Assembly (NCBI RefSeq): GCF_016920785.2
Contig: NW_024609836.1
Coordinates: 66,009,596 to 66,073,595, forward strand
Origin: Ixodes scapularis
Lineage: Eukaryota > Arthropoda > Arachnida > Ixodida > Ixodidae
DNA length: 64,000 bases
Reading direction: 5' to 3'
Shown in pieces: positions 11,573-25,155 of this stretch. Both the position numbers and the translations under genes were made by a program. Every line of letters starts with the position of its first letter. Position 1 is the first letter of the stretch. The notes under the pieces were generated by a model, which saw nothing but the letters and a program-made list of their open reading frames with translations, was not told where the DNA came from and ran no database searches.

Positions 11573-12932
11573 GTAGGAAACCTTCCTTCGATTAGTATAT
11601 TTCAATGACCGCGCAATACTATTAACCTTGAGTGCTGCGATTTATTTTCTATGTGGTGGTTCTGTGACGAACACAGCTCCAGCCTCTGCGGCTAAATATT
11701 TTCTCAGACATGCGCAGTTCTTTGGTCTCATGTCTCGTTCTTGCATACACTTTAATCGCACTTATTGAATTCCTTTATGATAAAATATGCAACCGTAAGT
11801 AAAAATGTCCGATGAGCATAAAGTGCACAAGATCTGCTTAGGTGCAAATTAAGTCTTCGCAGGATCTTCTGCCAAATACATACTGGACATGTGGCAATTT
11901 TCTAAAATAATAATATATTAACCGATACAGATATATTCAAAATCTAAACAAACAACGCTTCCACGAAAATTCCCTCAAGCTTATACTCAACAAGCAACAT
12001 TTTATACTGTAATTAATTGTGATAATTGCAAGTCCACGCTGCTCCCTTCTTCGAACAAATGCAAACCAAAACATTTGCGGTATGTGCTTGCTATATTACT
12101 TTGTTTTTCTTAAGAGAACCAACATCAAATATTGCTTATGCCCAGCCATTCTTCATATGTTTTGTTACGTCTTTGCATGTAAATAATGATGCTCTGCTCC
12201 TGGCAAATGCTTCTTTTTATGTTTAAATTTAGAACACAATTTAAGATGCTTAATGAAGCAGAGTGCTGATGTTTACACTTTTATTTATGAAAATATTTCG
12301 TCTAAAAAAAGATTCTCCGTGTTAGAACCTAACTTATATTTCCATAACATAAGTTAGAACCTAACTTATATTCCTCCATCTTTGGCGTTAGCACATGTAG
12401 ATTATTACAATATTAAAGCCCCCGGAATATAACTTGGCTTGTGATGAAGTGCCAAATAATCATTTCATCAAATTAGGAGCATTCTGAGCATAGTCAAGGA
12501 CACCCTTGCTAGCCGCCTTTAGCACATACTTTCGCGTCACCATTGCTGCTTTATAAAATTGATTTATTGAACGTTAATTCTTTAAATATTAAAGTGATAT
12601 ATCTCGAGATGAAATTTCATCACTAACCCAAGTTTATGTTGACTTATTCATTACAAAACTACTCTGATATATAGGGCAGACGTTTTAAACAGGAGTTATG
12701 TATATGAGGAGATTGAGCGCTCACGAATGACTACCACACCTGTGGCAGTTCGTTAGTATGCTGATTGTGGTAGTAGTCATGTGTGTATTTACTGTGTCGT
12801 TTCATGGTAATTCAGTTCCTTTCGAGAGCATTCGGAACAATTTAGGATGTTTATAGCTTTAATTGACAGCCTAGCGAAATTTTCCTATTCGTTCGACTAC
12901 TGAAATGTTTCGTATCATGTATTACGTTTCAG

Positions 12933-13135
12933 ATGGCACAGCCCAGAATCGTCCCGCAGTTTGCAATCGACCCCCCCAGAAGCCTTCCAGAGTGATTAAC
13001 TATGGCTATGAAGTATACTATTTTGACACAAATGAACGAATATGCAAATGTTTCTGGAGCCTAACGGGCAGTCAAGCTTTAGGAGGAAATGCATTTCGCG
13101 ATCATCAGGCTTGTAAGAATCTATGCGGACGTACA
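12933..13135 (+). CDS. Kunitz-like secreted protein A, exon 2 (modified Kunitz domain)
   Basis: The acceptor TTTCAG ends at 12932 and the phase matches exon 1. The product has the Kunitz core YEVYYFDTNERIC, GGNAF and two C-terminal cysteines (AC, LC). It is not canonical. The second cysteine in the protease-binding loop and its partner before GGN are absent, and an extra cysteine gives a CKC pair. Inhibition by the classic loop is therefore doubtful; an ion-channel or other binding role is possible. The donor is either GTATGC at 13136 (phase 0, preferred) or GTACAG at 13131. Tick Kunitz proteins of this type are typically salivary. Confidence 0.75.
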
Positions 13136-14234
13136 GTATGCGCCTTACTGCAACACGTTATTTTATATACGCTCTGTGGCACTGTACTATTTAGAATCAT
13201 CAAGTATGCTTTGCTTACGCTGCTGTTAACACCCTAATGTTTTTAATACTTTTAAGCTGATATATAATTAAACATTTTCAAGAAGAAGACATAGCAGTAG
13301 TTTTTACTCTCATTATCTAATTCTCCTGACAGCTTCCCTAAAGCCATGTATAGAGGGGTGTCGTAAAAGAACGCTCGCAGAAAAATCCTCCAAATAAACC
13401 GCTCTATATATTTGGGAAAAGTAGCTTTGCTGCTTTTAAACAAACATCCTCCGGACGCACCGAACGTTTGGCATTGTGTATATATGTTCTAGATCTTTTA
13501 TCTTTAAGAAAGATCTTACGTATGCGTATTCTTCGGTAGGGAATTAGCATCCGTCTGGATTTCCCTAATATTTAAACATTTTTCGTCATTCACCAAAATT
13601 TCAGTTTTTCTAAATTAAAAGTAGTTGGCCATAGTCAAATTTGGCGGATTAGACGGCCGCCTGTAAACACTAAGGCCTTCCTCTAGGCTAGAAATTTTGA
13701 CTTACTGCCATCGGTACTTAGCACGTACCGTTGGGATCGCTGATGATTCTCACCTAAAACTCCCTATTTATTGTATTTTCCAACTCACAAGCCTGTGTTT
13801 CCGATGTGTTGTTACAGTGTGAACTTTACCAGAAAAGTTTCTATACTTCCATTTTATAATCAACAAAAGTATATTTTCATTACTATTTACCAAACTTTGT
13901 TGCCAGACCTTGAATATTTTATATCGATTTGGAGAAAAATAATCATTATTTCTGTTGGTAGAGAACAAAATTGACCACCGCGTTGTTGGGTACCGTAAAA
14001 TTGAAACAAGTTCTCTTTTGGGATTAGAACCCATATTCTTTTAAGGGAAACCTAATTTTTTAATATTCAAAAACTATAACACACACTTCTTGCACAAGCC
14101 AAATATACTCAACTAAATTTTTTTCAAAACACCTTATGGTATCGTAAACATCACATAAATTTCAAGAAAAAGAATGTATTTATTTAACTGAGTTTTTGTG
14201 CTTACTAGTAATACAAGCTGTGCTCTAAGGCATT

Positions 14235-14870
14235 ACTGACTTTTTAAGCGCTATGGTCTACACTGGTGTGGTCTGTGCAGGTGAGTCATACTGCCTGGTG
14301 GTCATATAGAGAGCTGATCGTCGTGATAAGTCTAATAATTAACGTAGCTATGTTAATTATAGTTTTAACTAGTGACGAGAGACGTGCATATGGCTCTAAT
14401 TAGACACTTGCTGAGCATCTCCACTAACCATTAAATAGTAAACCTTAGAAATATTTAGAGCGCGCGTGGAGAGCGGTAGAGCGCTAAGGTTTCCATTCGT
14501 GAAATGGGCGCAAATTTGCTATTGTGGAGACGCGGGAGCGCAGTTTTACTGCTTTTCTTCATTCGCGTTTTCGCATCATCAGCGTCGAACCCGTTGCGCA
14601 AGTGGTACCTTTAGCGCACCACAGCGCTTCTGAGGTGCCCTAATATTTAAACAAAAATAATGTTTTGTGGTCTTTGATGACATTAGGAAAGACTGTGGCC
14701 ATAAGCCTATATTCCTTTTAAAACCATGTTAGTTAACAAATATTGGTGAATGGCCAGGTGTATCCCGACAATTAGCGCCTATATTATGTGTCCTGTCCGT
14801 ATAAATCACCTGTAGAGACCACATTCGTGTAGGTTTTACTGCTTTCTTTAAACAAATCTATAATGCCTAA
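14235..14870. mobile_element. Old foldback element in intron 2 of gene A
   Basis: This is a diverged member of the foldback family at 10035-10650, with inverted ends (GTGCAGGTGAGTCATAC against GTATAAATCACCTG). A counterpart occupies the same intron position in copy B (36560-37130), so this insertion predates the duplication. Confidence 0.55.
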
Positions 14871-15520
14871 AATAACACTCATTATAATATTGCAGCAAAA
14901 TATATATATATATTTAATTTGCAACCCCACTCTTGCCAGTAATAGGGGGCGATTCAATCACCTGCCGTTTTTACACCCAAGGATTAAACGGCGAGACGAC
15001 TGGCTCAACAAGCACTTATGGTTTACAAACTCTGATTAAAACAAGCAATAGTGATGCAACTTCAGTTGCTAAAGGTATTCCCTAATGGGGTATAACGATG
15101 ATGGTGGAAAAGCTGGAATATATAGGGATCTTGTGTGAATGAAGTTTGTGCCGCTGCAGATATACATCCCTACCCGCATTATACACTAGGGTAATGGAAG
15201 CTTAATAGCGCTTATAAATAAAGTTGCGGCTTTAAAATGTCAATTATCGAACTTTCTTCTCTGCTTAGAGATGATAGATAGTTCCCAAGTGTACAGTTTG
15301 TTCTGTGCATTGCTAAGAAGTGCACATAAGATGAGAAAAGTAAAGTCACCAACCACGAACAAGCACTGGTTCCTGATTGATCCTTGTTTTTCTTTTTTTC
15401 TTCGTCTTGTTTTCGATTTCTTAATAAAGAACTTGTACGAGACGGACAAACTTTCCGCATCTTTTAAGATTGCCGAGTGTCATGTTTGTTACGATATATG
15501 TCTTACTTTCTATTGTATAG

Positions 15521-15613
15521 GTGCTTCCTTCAGGGTTTGCCCAAGACGTAATGGAGGAAAAAAATAACGAAAACATACTGTCGGCGTTCGCGCGAAAGCT
15601 GCACATTTTCTAA
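15521..15613 (+). CDS. Kunitz-like secreted protein A, exon 3 (C-terminal tail)
   Basis: The acceptor TATAG ends at 15520, and 30 codons in phase 0 run to TAA at 15611-15613. The tail contains AQDV and ENILSAF, conserved in copy B (AQDV, ENMLSAF). Within ENxLSAF all four nucleotide differences between the copies fall at third positions of this frame, which supports it. A competing phase-1 reading gives a short basic tail with CPRR in both copies. With the preferred splice sites the protein is about 119 residues. AATAAA follows at 15617-15622. Confidence 0.6.
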   Translation: MLPSGFAQDVMEEKNNENILSAFARKLHIF

Positions 15614-15616
15614 GCA

Positions 15617-15622
15617 AATAAA
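15617..15622 (+). terminator. Polyadenylation signal of Kunitz-like gene A
   Basis: AATAAA lies three bases after the stop codon; the same hexamer is in the aligned position of copy B (38178-38183). The very short 3' UTR is notable. Confidence 0.6.
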
Positions 15623-15870
15623 TGTATACATTCATGCTGTGAACTTATTTCATAAGGCGCTCGGCTGGTCTATCTAAGTAAATATTTTCAACGTATTAAT
15701 TGAATTTTTAGCTACCAATCTGTCATGGATATTGTCTTAATTGCTCCCACCCAAGGCGCTGAGACAGTCTTGCGTTTGAGCTTGACTTCACAGCATAACA
15801 AACCGATAAAAAAGACCAGATATCTGAAGTGAAGGTGCCGACGCCCACCAGTGTTGCGGAGTTGTCACTC

Positions 15871-18042
15871 CAAAATTGGAATGATTCCAGAATTATTCCG
15901 CGCTTTCGCGACCGAGGAATGGAATGGCGGCAGGGCTTAGGAAACCGAATGGAAATAAAAATAAAATCATTTAAATTGGAAAATGATAGAAAATTGAATT
16001 GGCTCGATTATTATGCAAACTGTGTATCTTTATTTAGAGCCAACGAATTAAAGGCGCAATTCGTTAGGGCATGGTAAGTGGCTCTTGTAAAAGCATCGTT
16101 GCACTGGAGGTGCCTGATGGCTTGACTGTCCTTCTGGTGTATGCCCTGTCAAGGATGAAAATGGCGCGCCCTCAATGAAGCAACCGAAACTGATCAGTTG
16201 TAGACGGACAAGATGTCTTTCCTGGCGCAGAAAGACGCGACAAAGCGGCTGTTGTAATCATGCTCGATTAGCATATAACTGTTACTCTGGGATCGAATCA
16301 AACCTAACCGAAAACCGGAGCGAAGCCATTATTTTCAGCTGATCCGGAACAACACTGTCAGTTTGTTTTAATCGTCTTATGATGTGGCTTTGCTCATTGA
16401 TGACCACCGTAGAGATTTGTCTCTATATACGCGTAGGGACTTTTGGTGTTCTAGAGCACTTAGTTGAGACGTAGGGATGGCGTGTCTAAGTTCCATGGCG
16501 GTCTAGGGACTTTTCGTTAGTACGAGTGTGTGCGTTTTTGCCGTCGCGTTTACTACCGCTAAAGATTTTAAATGTTCTGTGTCGTCGCACGGTACTGATT
16601 CTGCATTTGAGGGCTATCCGATAAGTTAAGCGACTGATGTTTATATATTCTAGCATCACAAGATGCCTTCCCGTCTCCCAGACAAGTTCACAACTAAAAA
16701 TGACGCCGCCACAATTTTTGCACTATAGTAAATCAGCGCCTTTTTTAGAGGATCAAATAGTGAATTCCTGAACTACAGATAGTTTTTTAGAAAACTTTAA
16801 AGCAAAAAATGTTACATTTCAACACATCCAACCCCCTAAATATGTTAGTTAATGTGTGTTTTTCACTTTAGGTCAAATTAGCTGAATATATAAAGCAATC
16901 GTTTACATTTATATATATTGAACATTATAATGATTCACGTTTATTAAACTCCTGTTTATCGATATGTTACTCCTATGACAATCATTGCTTTGAATGTTGG
17001 TTGTAAATATGTACTGAAGGTCTATCTACAATTGCTTGGGCATTCACTGGCAATTAAGATAAAAAGTGTATAAAGTCCGTCACCCGAATGAAGAGATTCT
17101 GTTACACAAAATCAGATGGCATGGACATTTTACCTGAAAATAGAGCGTTCACAGATATTGGCATCACCATTGTTGCTGCAGACATTTTAATAATAAAACC
17201 TCAATATGTAAATAAGAGGTCAGAGACTCAACGCAAGCTCTCCAACATATCTTGAGAATGAAGTTGATCACCAACTGCACATTGATATTTTTAAGTGCAG
17301 ATGTACTATGACAAATATGGCAGATAGTGTACATGGAGTATAAATTTGGAAATGGAGCTCTCAAATACTGCTGACCCTTCCAGCCAGTTGTTCGCAATGT
17401 TGAGTTCGTAATTGTAGCTATAGTCAAACTGAATGATGGGCGTATTTGTTCTGATATGGACAGATAAAAGGGCAAGTAGGCAAGAATTTAAGTTGAAAAA
17501 CAGCACAACATGGACGAGGATAAGAAGACGAAGAGAACACAAGACAAGCCCTGACTATCAACTGGTTTGTTAATAGAACATAAGGAAGAAAGATAATGAA
17601 ATGAAAAACATGGACATAAATGTTTTCGAGCTTGCTGGGCGCCTCGTGGAATATGTCGCCTTGTTTTTTCATGTGGTTGTCGAACTTGTCAACTTCTCTC
17701 TTTCCTCATGAGCTCCGGTGACCCCAAATCCAGAAAGTTCCCCTCGCTGAAGGTCATTGTAACCGAAGGTTGGCTCGCACACGAACTGTTATTCTTCGTG
17801 ATGTTGTACGCTTCAACCATCTGTCAACATGCTTGGTCGTGGTGTTAATATATTATAATATTGTCGTCTAAGCGTGGTTCACATCCGCAATCTCGGCAAT
17901 GTACCGCTAGATGTGAGTAAGCGGTGCCTTTAAAAAAAAAAAAAAGCTGTGGTGCTCACTGAGGTGGAAAGATATTCGCGTTCCTTTCGAAGCTTTCTTT
18001 TTGCATAGCGCGCAGATGTATGGCCTCCCGTCAACACTAAAC
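15871..18042. other. Intergenic DNA, nothing recognised
   Basis: AT-rich sequence with short open frames on both strands that show no known family. A minus-strand frame at 17164-17475 and its neighbours overlap in different frames and look like repeat debris. No inverted or tandem repeat of note was seen. Confidence 0.35.
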
Positions 18043-18442
18043 TACCGTATTTTCCGGACTATAGTCCGCACCCGGTGTATAGTCCGCAGAGGCAAATTTG
18101 GGGTTAAAAATGAAAGTTTTTGCTTAGATAGTCCGCACCCGCTGCATAGTCCGCACCCAGTGCATAGTCCGTACCTGGTGCTTTAGTCGACACGAAATTC
18201 TTCTCATACGCGGCACACCTTGACATATGTATGTTTTCTTAGCTCACAAAAAAAGCCTATATTATACATAAATTATCATTAACATACTCTTTTATTAACA
18301 AAATCCTTCCCGCCTCGTAATAATCAACGATATTGAAAAACATAATTCCTGTATAGTCCGCACGCGTAGATAGTCCGCACAGCCAGAAACTTCAACTTTT
18401 AAACATGTATAGTCCGCGGACTCTAGCCCGGAAAATACGGTA
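18043..18442. mobile_element. MITE with ACCGTATTTTCC termini and internal ATAGTCCGCACC repeats
   Basis: The ends are inverted copies of TACCGTATTTTCCGG, flanked by TA. Just inside each end are several copies of ATAGTCCGCACC (at least five on the left, three on the right), and the middle is AT-rich. About 400 bp with no coding frame. A second copy is at 47145-47527. The TA flanks suggest a TA-targeting DNA transposon. Confidence 0.75.
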
Positions 18443-20900
18443 AACCAGATAACCGGCTTCGCGGGTGGCCGCGCCCCGGGAATACGAAACCGCGCAACCA
18501 CCAGATTTCCGAGATTTTGACAGGAAAGAAGTTAATGCAGCGTAATGAGTATGCTGCTTTGTATATGCGTTAGAATAGCTCAGAACTTAGTTTACAACGT
18601 TAAATTGTCACTGTTTATATTGCTCAGAGTTTTCAGTCTTCGCAATTGCCATTGCGACTGTCGTCCTTCAGCTGGACACCTTGGTTTCTTTTTCTCGTGT
18701 TTTGTCGCTCTCTTTCGCGATCTTTCACTCGGGACCCAGGATGTCGGCACGCGGGATTTGCCACTCCTCCTCACCCACCTTTAACACCCTGCTCGCGCCC
18801 CACACGCAAAGCCGGTAATCTGGTCTAGTTTAGCGTTGATGCGAAGCCGTACATCTGCGCGCTATGCGGAAAGAACGCTTCGAAAGGAACGCGAATATCT
18901 TTCCCCCGGTAAGTACGTGGATTGTTGAAGTTCATGAAACAGCTCTGATGATATAATTATACTCGTCAAATCGAAGGCAGTTGGTAACCATGCGTGGGAC
19001 TCCGAGGGTCTGCTTGCATGCTCCGCCGCTTGCGGCAGACAGAATGCATGCGAAAATGGCGGACCTTTTCCTCTAGAGTTAGTATGTATGATCTATATGC
19101 GTTAAACCAAAACAATACCGCCGCCATGTTTAACGTTTGTTGTTGCCAGATCTTACCGGAAGTCGAGACGCTGCGTTGTTCAACTCAGCAACGCAAGGAG
19201 AGTGAGGGGCGGGGCGTAGTTCTCTGCGGGGGTCGAAAGAGCGAGAGTTTCAAATGTGGAGATGTTCCGAGTCCGACAAAATAACGTCCTGTAGCGTAAA
19301 GATTGATAAAAAAAAAATTTTTTTGTTCGCGGAACATTTGTTTTGTGACATTCTTGTCCCAATTACGCTGTTTAAAAAAAAAAACTTTTTTTTCTTTGCA
19401 GTTACCCTTTAAAATTTCTTAGGACGAGGGAACACTCTGGCATTCTGGCGCCATCTATGCGGTGACCTTGGAACTGCATTTCACAAGAACGAAGGTTTTG
19501 CGAGATTTCCGAGGTCAAATGTGCGTAACACCTATAAGAAAGGCTCGTTTATAACGTTGGTAAAAGTTTTTCGAGCCAAGGAAGAAAGGATAATGCGCGA
19601 GAGAAATAGAAAATATGCCGGACCGCCAAGTTTACACTGCTACCCAATAGATGGCGGCATTGTGTCCTCTCGTTTAAGGCCCCTGTATAAGAAAGGTAGC
19701 GACTTCTCTTCCCTCCTCTCCCTCTTTTTTTTCTCTCGCCCTCGCGCGTCGATGGTGGCGCCGAATGGATTGCTCCGAGCTAGCAGACGGTCTCGCTTTG
19801 ATACTCTGCGGCGGAAGGTTGTTTCCGTTAGTTTTCGTGTTTCGCGATTGCATTTCTGTCGCGAGTTCTACAGTTTAACGCATAATTGACTACAGAAACT
19901 TCCGAGATATCAGCAGAACGACTTGACGGCCTGGAAAACGGGAACTAGGGCGAAAATGGGTACGCGATACGTGCACGGCCTATGCTTCTAAACTACCGGA
20001 GTGAGGCTCTGTTTCGCTCCTGCGCGAGCAAAGCCGCCTACTAGCGCAGCTGCGAACTCTTGTATGCTGCACAATGACTTTGGTACGATTGAAGGCAGTG
20101 TTTTTCTATTACCGCGCGCGTGCCTCAGACGCTAAGAAGGGAGATCACACGCTCGTTCTTTCGTCGCATCGTAAGGGAGGGAAGACGTGACAGGTAAGCA
20201 CGTAACGATTGCTGGTTTTTCTTTCACAACTGACGCACTCTCCTCAAAGCGACTGTACTTCGTCTCACCTTAACATAGACCAACCACAGAGGCTACAGAC
20301 GTGAGCGGGCAGCTTTGGCTCGGGCTCCCGCTGCATGAGCGTTCACGCAGCCGACGCGCGATCGAACGTAAGGAGCCTCCACTTGTAAAGTTTGCGCTTA
20401 GTTTATGTTAAGCGGAGATTTCTGTGGTCTAGATAATAATAATAAAAAAAAGTTTCCCTTTTTAACGATACCCGTCCTTGGCGTGCACAACGTGTCTTAA
20501 TAGTTCCTCAAAAACGATCTGCTAATATTTGATTCCTATTGCTGCAAAGGCGCGGCTGGGAGCCTTCACCCTTTCCGCGGCATAAGGAAATGGAAATATT
20601 CTGCGTAAAAAAATCTTAGCAGAACGAGCGAAAACCCAAACTATCCGCTAACACCTAAAACTTTTCAAAGCTTTATGGTTTTTAAAATTTCTTGTGATGC
20701 CTTGTGTGTACTTTGTTTTTACCAGACATTGTCAGCATACTCGGCTCATTACAAAGACTTTGTAAGCTTACTTGGCTTATTAGAGGCAGGGCATTATCTC
20801 TTCACAGACAGCAGTGCACCCTTTATGGGCTGTCGTTTCCCGAACTAAAATAATCTAGTTTTATACATCAAGCGATGACATGGAACAATCTTGGCTTTTT
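18443..20900. other. Intergenic DNA, CG-richer blocks, nothing recognised
   Basis: CG-rich patches occur at 18640-18850 and 19600-20350. A segment near the left MITE (about 17960-17990) and one at 18872-18905 are inverted copies of GAAAGATATTCGCGTTCC, so the MITE sits inside a larger inverted arrangement. The open frames lack recognisable domains. Confidence 0.35.
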
Positions 20901-21389
20901 GAAAGCATTTCTTTATTACTGCAAATAACCGCCACATAGGCCTTCAAGTTCTGCTACCAGTGACTGTAAAAAAAAAAACAAAAAAAAACTAAAGAACAAA
21001 GGACAAACTAAAATTAAGTCACAGGTAATGCATATTTTTATTTTAGAACACACAAAATCACAAGGACTGAAAGACAGGTAATCAAGGCTACTTTTCACAG
21101 AGTTGCTTCGCTGTGCTCAGGCCGTTTGTGAAGGCCTGAGTCACAATTCAAACAGGATTACACTAATCCTTTTATGTTACAATATAATACGTGCCATCTC
21201 AAGTGATCGCAATGTAGCACAGCGCAGATCAACTGTATGAATCAGCCATTAACCTGCCTATGTAGTCTTTTATAAGCTCCACCTCCAGGCCAGCAGTAGC
21301 TTCTGATAACGAACAGCTAGCACAGCGAAATGATGGCAGACGGCGACAGGTGTGTGCAAAGACGGAGCTTCTGCTTCTACTGCACTCAC

Positions 21390-22030
21390 TGGCGATGTAC
21401 ATGAAGAAATCAAGGCACGTATACTAGAAGCTGAATCTCAACCATCGCACAGTGAATGACTAGCTTGCACAAAAGTCAACGGCGATACATAAAAATATTA
21501 AGGCACGGATAGAAGTTGAATCCCAACTATGATAAAGTGAATAATTAGCTTCTACAAAAGGCAACCGAGATAATAAAACTAATAAGGCACAGACTCTAAA
21601 AGTTGAATCTCAACTATCAGAAGGTAAACGACTAGGTTGCACGAAAATCAACGGACACATACAAAAGATTCCAAGAATAAAGGCTGAATCTCGTATCACA
21701 AAGTGAATGACTATCTTACACTAAAGTCAACGGCGAGGTACATAAAAGTATTAAGGCATGCAGATACTAGAACTTGAATCCCAGCTGTCATAAAGTGAAT
21801 GACAAGCCTGCACAAAAGTCAACAGTAAGATATATAAAAATATTAAGGCACGGATACTAGAAGCTGATTCCCAGCTATATATATATATCACAAAGTGCAT
21901 GACTAAATTACACAAAATTCAATGGCGAGATGCATAAAATTATTAAGGCATAGGTGCTAAAACTTGAATCGTGGCTATCACAATAAATGACTAGCTTGCA
22001 CACGGAGAGGTAAGTAAAAATATTGAGGCG
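21390..22030. repeat. Degenerate tandem repeat, ~90-bp unit, about seven copies
   Basis: Units share AAGTGAATGACTAGCTTGCA, AAAGTCAACGGCGA and ATAAAAATATTAAGGCAC in the same order. Unit length varies from about 80 to 95 bp. One unit holds a TA microsatellite expansion (about 21877-21888). It lies directly downstream, on the minus strand, of the THAP-like exon, in its presumed intron. Confidence 0.75.
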
Positions 22031-22051
22031 CGCGCACGTACACACACACAC

Positions 22052-22165
22052 AAAAACCTTCCAGCGAGCTGTGTCCTGCTCGTCGGATGGAATGCTGAAG
22101 AGCTTGAACAATACCTTGCCGTCGCTGTTACGGTTGCTGCACTGGAAAGCACAGCACTCCGTCAT
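22052..22165 (-). CDS. THAP-type zinc finger, first exon
   Basis: On the minus strand, the ATG at 22165 opens 38 codons with MTECCAFQC, SDGKVLFKLFSIP and a late ARWK. This is the N-terminal half of a THAP DNA-binding domain: a CxxxC-type zinc pair, then basic/F-x-x-P, then W. A GT-rich donor follows at 22051. The remaining C..H zinc ligands would be in a later exon, which I could not find. It may be a host gene, a P-element-type transposase remnant, or a pseudogene. Confidence 0.5.
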
Positions 22166-22230
22166 AGCACACGAACTAACGCCGAGCGAAAACCGAAACT
22201 ATGTGAAGCTTGCGTGCGAAGTGCAGACGT

Positions 22231-22304
22231 GGAATGCTGAAGAACTTGCCATCGCTGCGACGGGTGTTGCACCAGTTGCATCCGAAATCGCAGCAGCCCG
22301 TCAG
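22231..22304 (-). pseudogene. Degenerate second copy of the THAP first exon
   Basis: The same region is repeated with an offset of about 140 bp (GGAATGCTGAAG at 22089 and 22231). On the minus strand it reads TGCCDFGC, then RRSDGKFFSIP, parallel to the intact exon. The start codon position is CTG (22304-22302) instead of ATG, and the spacing differs by short indels. Confidence 0.45.
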
Positions 22305-22478
22305 AGGTTACGAACTGACGCCGAGCGAAAAGCGGAGCTGCGATGCTGCCGTGCGAAGCCCAGCCTCTCAAACCAATCTCCCCAGACGCGCCATATGCTG
22401 CTGCATTCACACTGGCGGTTTGAACGCATTTGCGATTACTCTTGCTTAAATCCTTATTACAAATCCACCGGTATTTGA

Positions 22479-23744
22479 TGGTGAAAACGAGAAGAACCGC
22501 TTGTTGTCTTGACTCATTAATTGTCTCGTCCTTAACTCCAAGAATTATAACGAAAACTTCATCCTTGAAAACAAAGTATAAAGAAGGAAAAAAATAAACA
22601 AGAAACTAAACAGTTGTTGGTCTGTGCTTTCACATAGACGTCACGTTATTTTCTGTTTAACATATCCTACAATAGTTTGCATGTATACGTGTGTAGTGTA
22701 ACTTTGAAGCGAAGTTTACAGCATAATGACAAACAAACTAGCCTAAATCCAAGCCCTGTAGACCACAGTCAACAAAAAGCTTTTTTCCTCCAAGAAAACA
22801 GGGAGGGAGGGAGGGGGGATAGGGACAAAAGGTTCTACTGCCTGGGTGGTGTTTTACCTGGCAGAAATGTCACTCGGAGAAACATGTCAAGTTACCTTTT
22901 ACTCGAAAAACTTATGTTTCACTCGAAAGAAACCAAACAATAATTGTGTTCTAAGTTAAATAATAAGTATCTTGGCATTACACTTTCTGCTAACCTCAAG
23001 GAGAACGTTCCTGTCCATGTATTAACCCATGTTGACGAATATTGCCTCCGGGTAACAAACCACGAAATAGTTCTTTCTTTTATAGGTTCGGTTTTATGAA
23101 GCTTTATATATATATATAATAGTGTGGCAACAGTCTTGAAGATAGAAGGTACCGCGCCATCTAGCGAAAACATATGTAAATAGTTCACGTAAAAAAAAAA
23201 GTTTGGCGCGCAAATGCGCGGCGACCGAGAATGTCGGAACGGCGAAAAATATAGATTTTTTGTTTCTATTACCGCTGATATTTTACGAGAGGTGACCGTT
23301 TTACCTGACGCTATCGTATGTACAGATATTATTCACAATTTACAAAGATCCATGGACGTGACGCAAGAAAGCCACTTTCGGAATATTAGCTGGTGTTGCC
23401 CAAAGGCAACAAAGGTACAACTTACAAGTTTACATTACGATTTTTTTTTTAATTTCAGCTTTGCTTTTTTATTTGACTTTGTTCGACAATAATATCTTTA
23501 AAATATAAATGTTTTAAGCAATTTATCGAGATCTCATCAATGAAGCATTGAAACGTAAATCCCAAGACAATTTTTGGTCCTTCAAACTTATTTAGAAACA
23601 CTGCACTAGCCCAAGTAGATGGATCGCATAAAAAACTTTAATTTATCAAGTCGTGGAATAAGTACTGGCCGTTTGGAACCCTACTATATTGCGGTGCCGT
23701 GGACATGAGCCACGGGCCTTTCTGCTGCGTATCGAATAATCTTA
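22479..23744. other. Intergenic DNA, nothing recognised
   Basis: AT-rich sequence with short open frames lacking family features. A GGGAGG-rich patch lies near 22800 and a short TA run at 23105-23118. Confidence 0.35.
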
Positions 23745-25155
23745 GAAAAAATAAATAATATACTAACACTAATCTTCGATTATTTGATCTGTTCAACTAT
23801 TTTCTTGCGCCTGTTTGAAGACTGGTCTTCCGATTGTTGGTGCGTTTTCTTTTAACTCGGAGACATAATTTTTTTAATGTGTTGTACTAAAATGTTGAAT
23901 ATCTTTCTACCGACATTTTTTTTAAATATCAGTCGGAATGATTCTTATTTTTGGTGAGGAGCTACAACGTGTTGGGGAGATTTATTAATATTAAGACCTT
24001 CCCAAAGAATTCCTGCCTGTCAAGAATATTCACACCCATATTGCACTGATTGACTTCAACCGTTATTGATTCTATGGCTAGCAAAAATCAGTTGCGAAGT
24101 AAGTGCCGACGATCTCTCAAGAATGAAGATCGTGGACTTGAATGTGAGATCTTTTTGAATTCCTCTGGTGTCAATACCCGTATTGTTTTAGCGGAGCTGA
24201 GCTAGCTTGTTAGAATATCCCTGATGCTTGTTACGAATAAAAAAAATTATCGCTCTTTGTCGATGAGTGTCGGATACCTTTACAAAAGAAACGCCAGAAA
24301 ATACACTCTGAGGCAACTTATCCCAATGCTCGATATAAATTTCACTAGTAAAAATCATATGTGAACGCTGATGTTTGGTATGTTCAGTCTTAAAGAAAAA
24401 AAAAACACAGTAAAAGCGTTGTAACTGCAGCAGTTAACACGTTTATCTCACCGTTACTACATGTTTACTATTTACTAGCTCAACCGCTCAACAGATGGTA
24501 AAAGCTTGTTTTTGCAGCTGTTGCTGCCCTTGCCGAACGTTGCTACCATTTTATTTAACATTTACCACTTCAAACGCGCGACAGGTAGTTACACGGTAAT
24601 AAACGCAGCACTGAAGCTAGCGGTTGAAGCGGATTTATTCGATGCTTCCAAGAATACGACAATCCCGTAGGGCACATTCGCGGATGCTTATTTTACTGAG
24701 AGCACGCGCGCTATCTACAGGACAAAGTGAAGTCACAGTTCACCGACACATCGCTGTCGGTTCGGACAAAATGATACAACAGTCACTACGTGTTTTTTAC
24801 TGTTACTACCTTTTCTAGTAGACATTTACTACCCCTTATTTGCAACAGGTAGTAACTGCAGCTGCTGAGCGCGGAAGCGAGAACATGGGTGCTGGGAACC
24901 TATGGGGACGGCGTTTTATAAACGGGACCAAACCATTATTGTGCGTACCGTTACTTATTATTAACCCTATACGAAAATGGTGTGTCACCGTTTATGGAAA
25001 ATCCTATGCTGAGTTATCGCCTCATATGGCCCTCGATACCCTGCCATGAGATACAAAAAAACAAAACAAAAAAACTTTGTTTGTACAGAATAGCCTATGT
25101 CGAGAAAGCTATGAATTTTGGACCATTCATATTTTTATAGCCCGTAATAGAAAAA

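Noticed and set aside
19521..19889. 122-codon plus-strand frame near CG-rich DNA
   Set aside because: No domain, no start context, and low similarity to any family I know.
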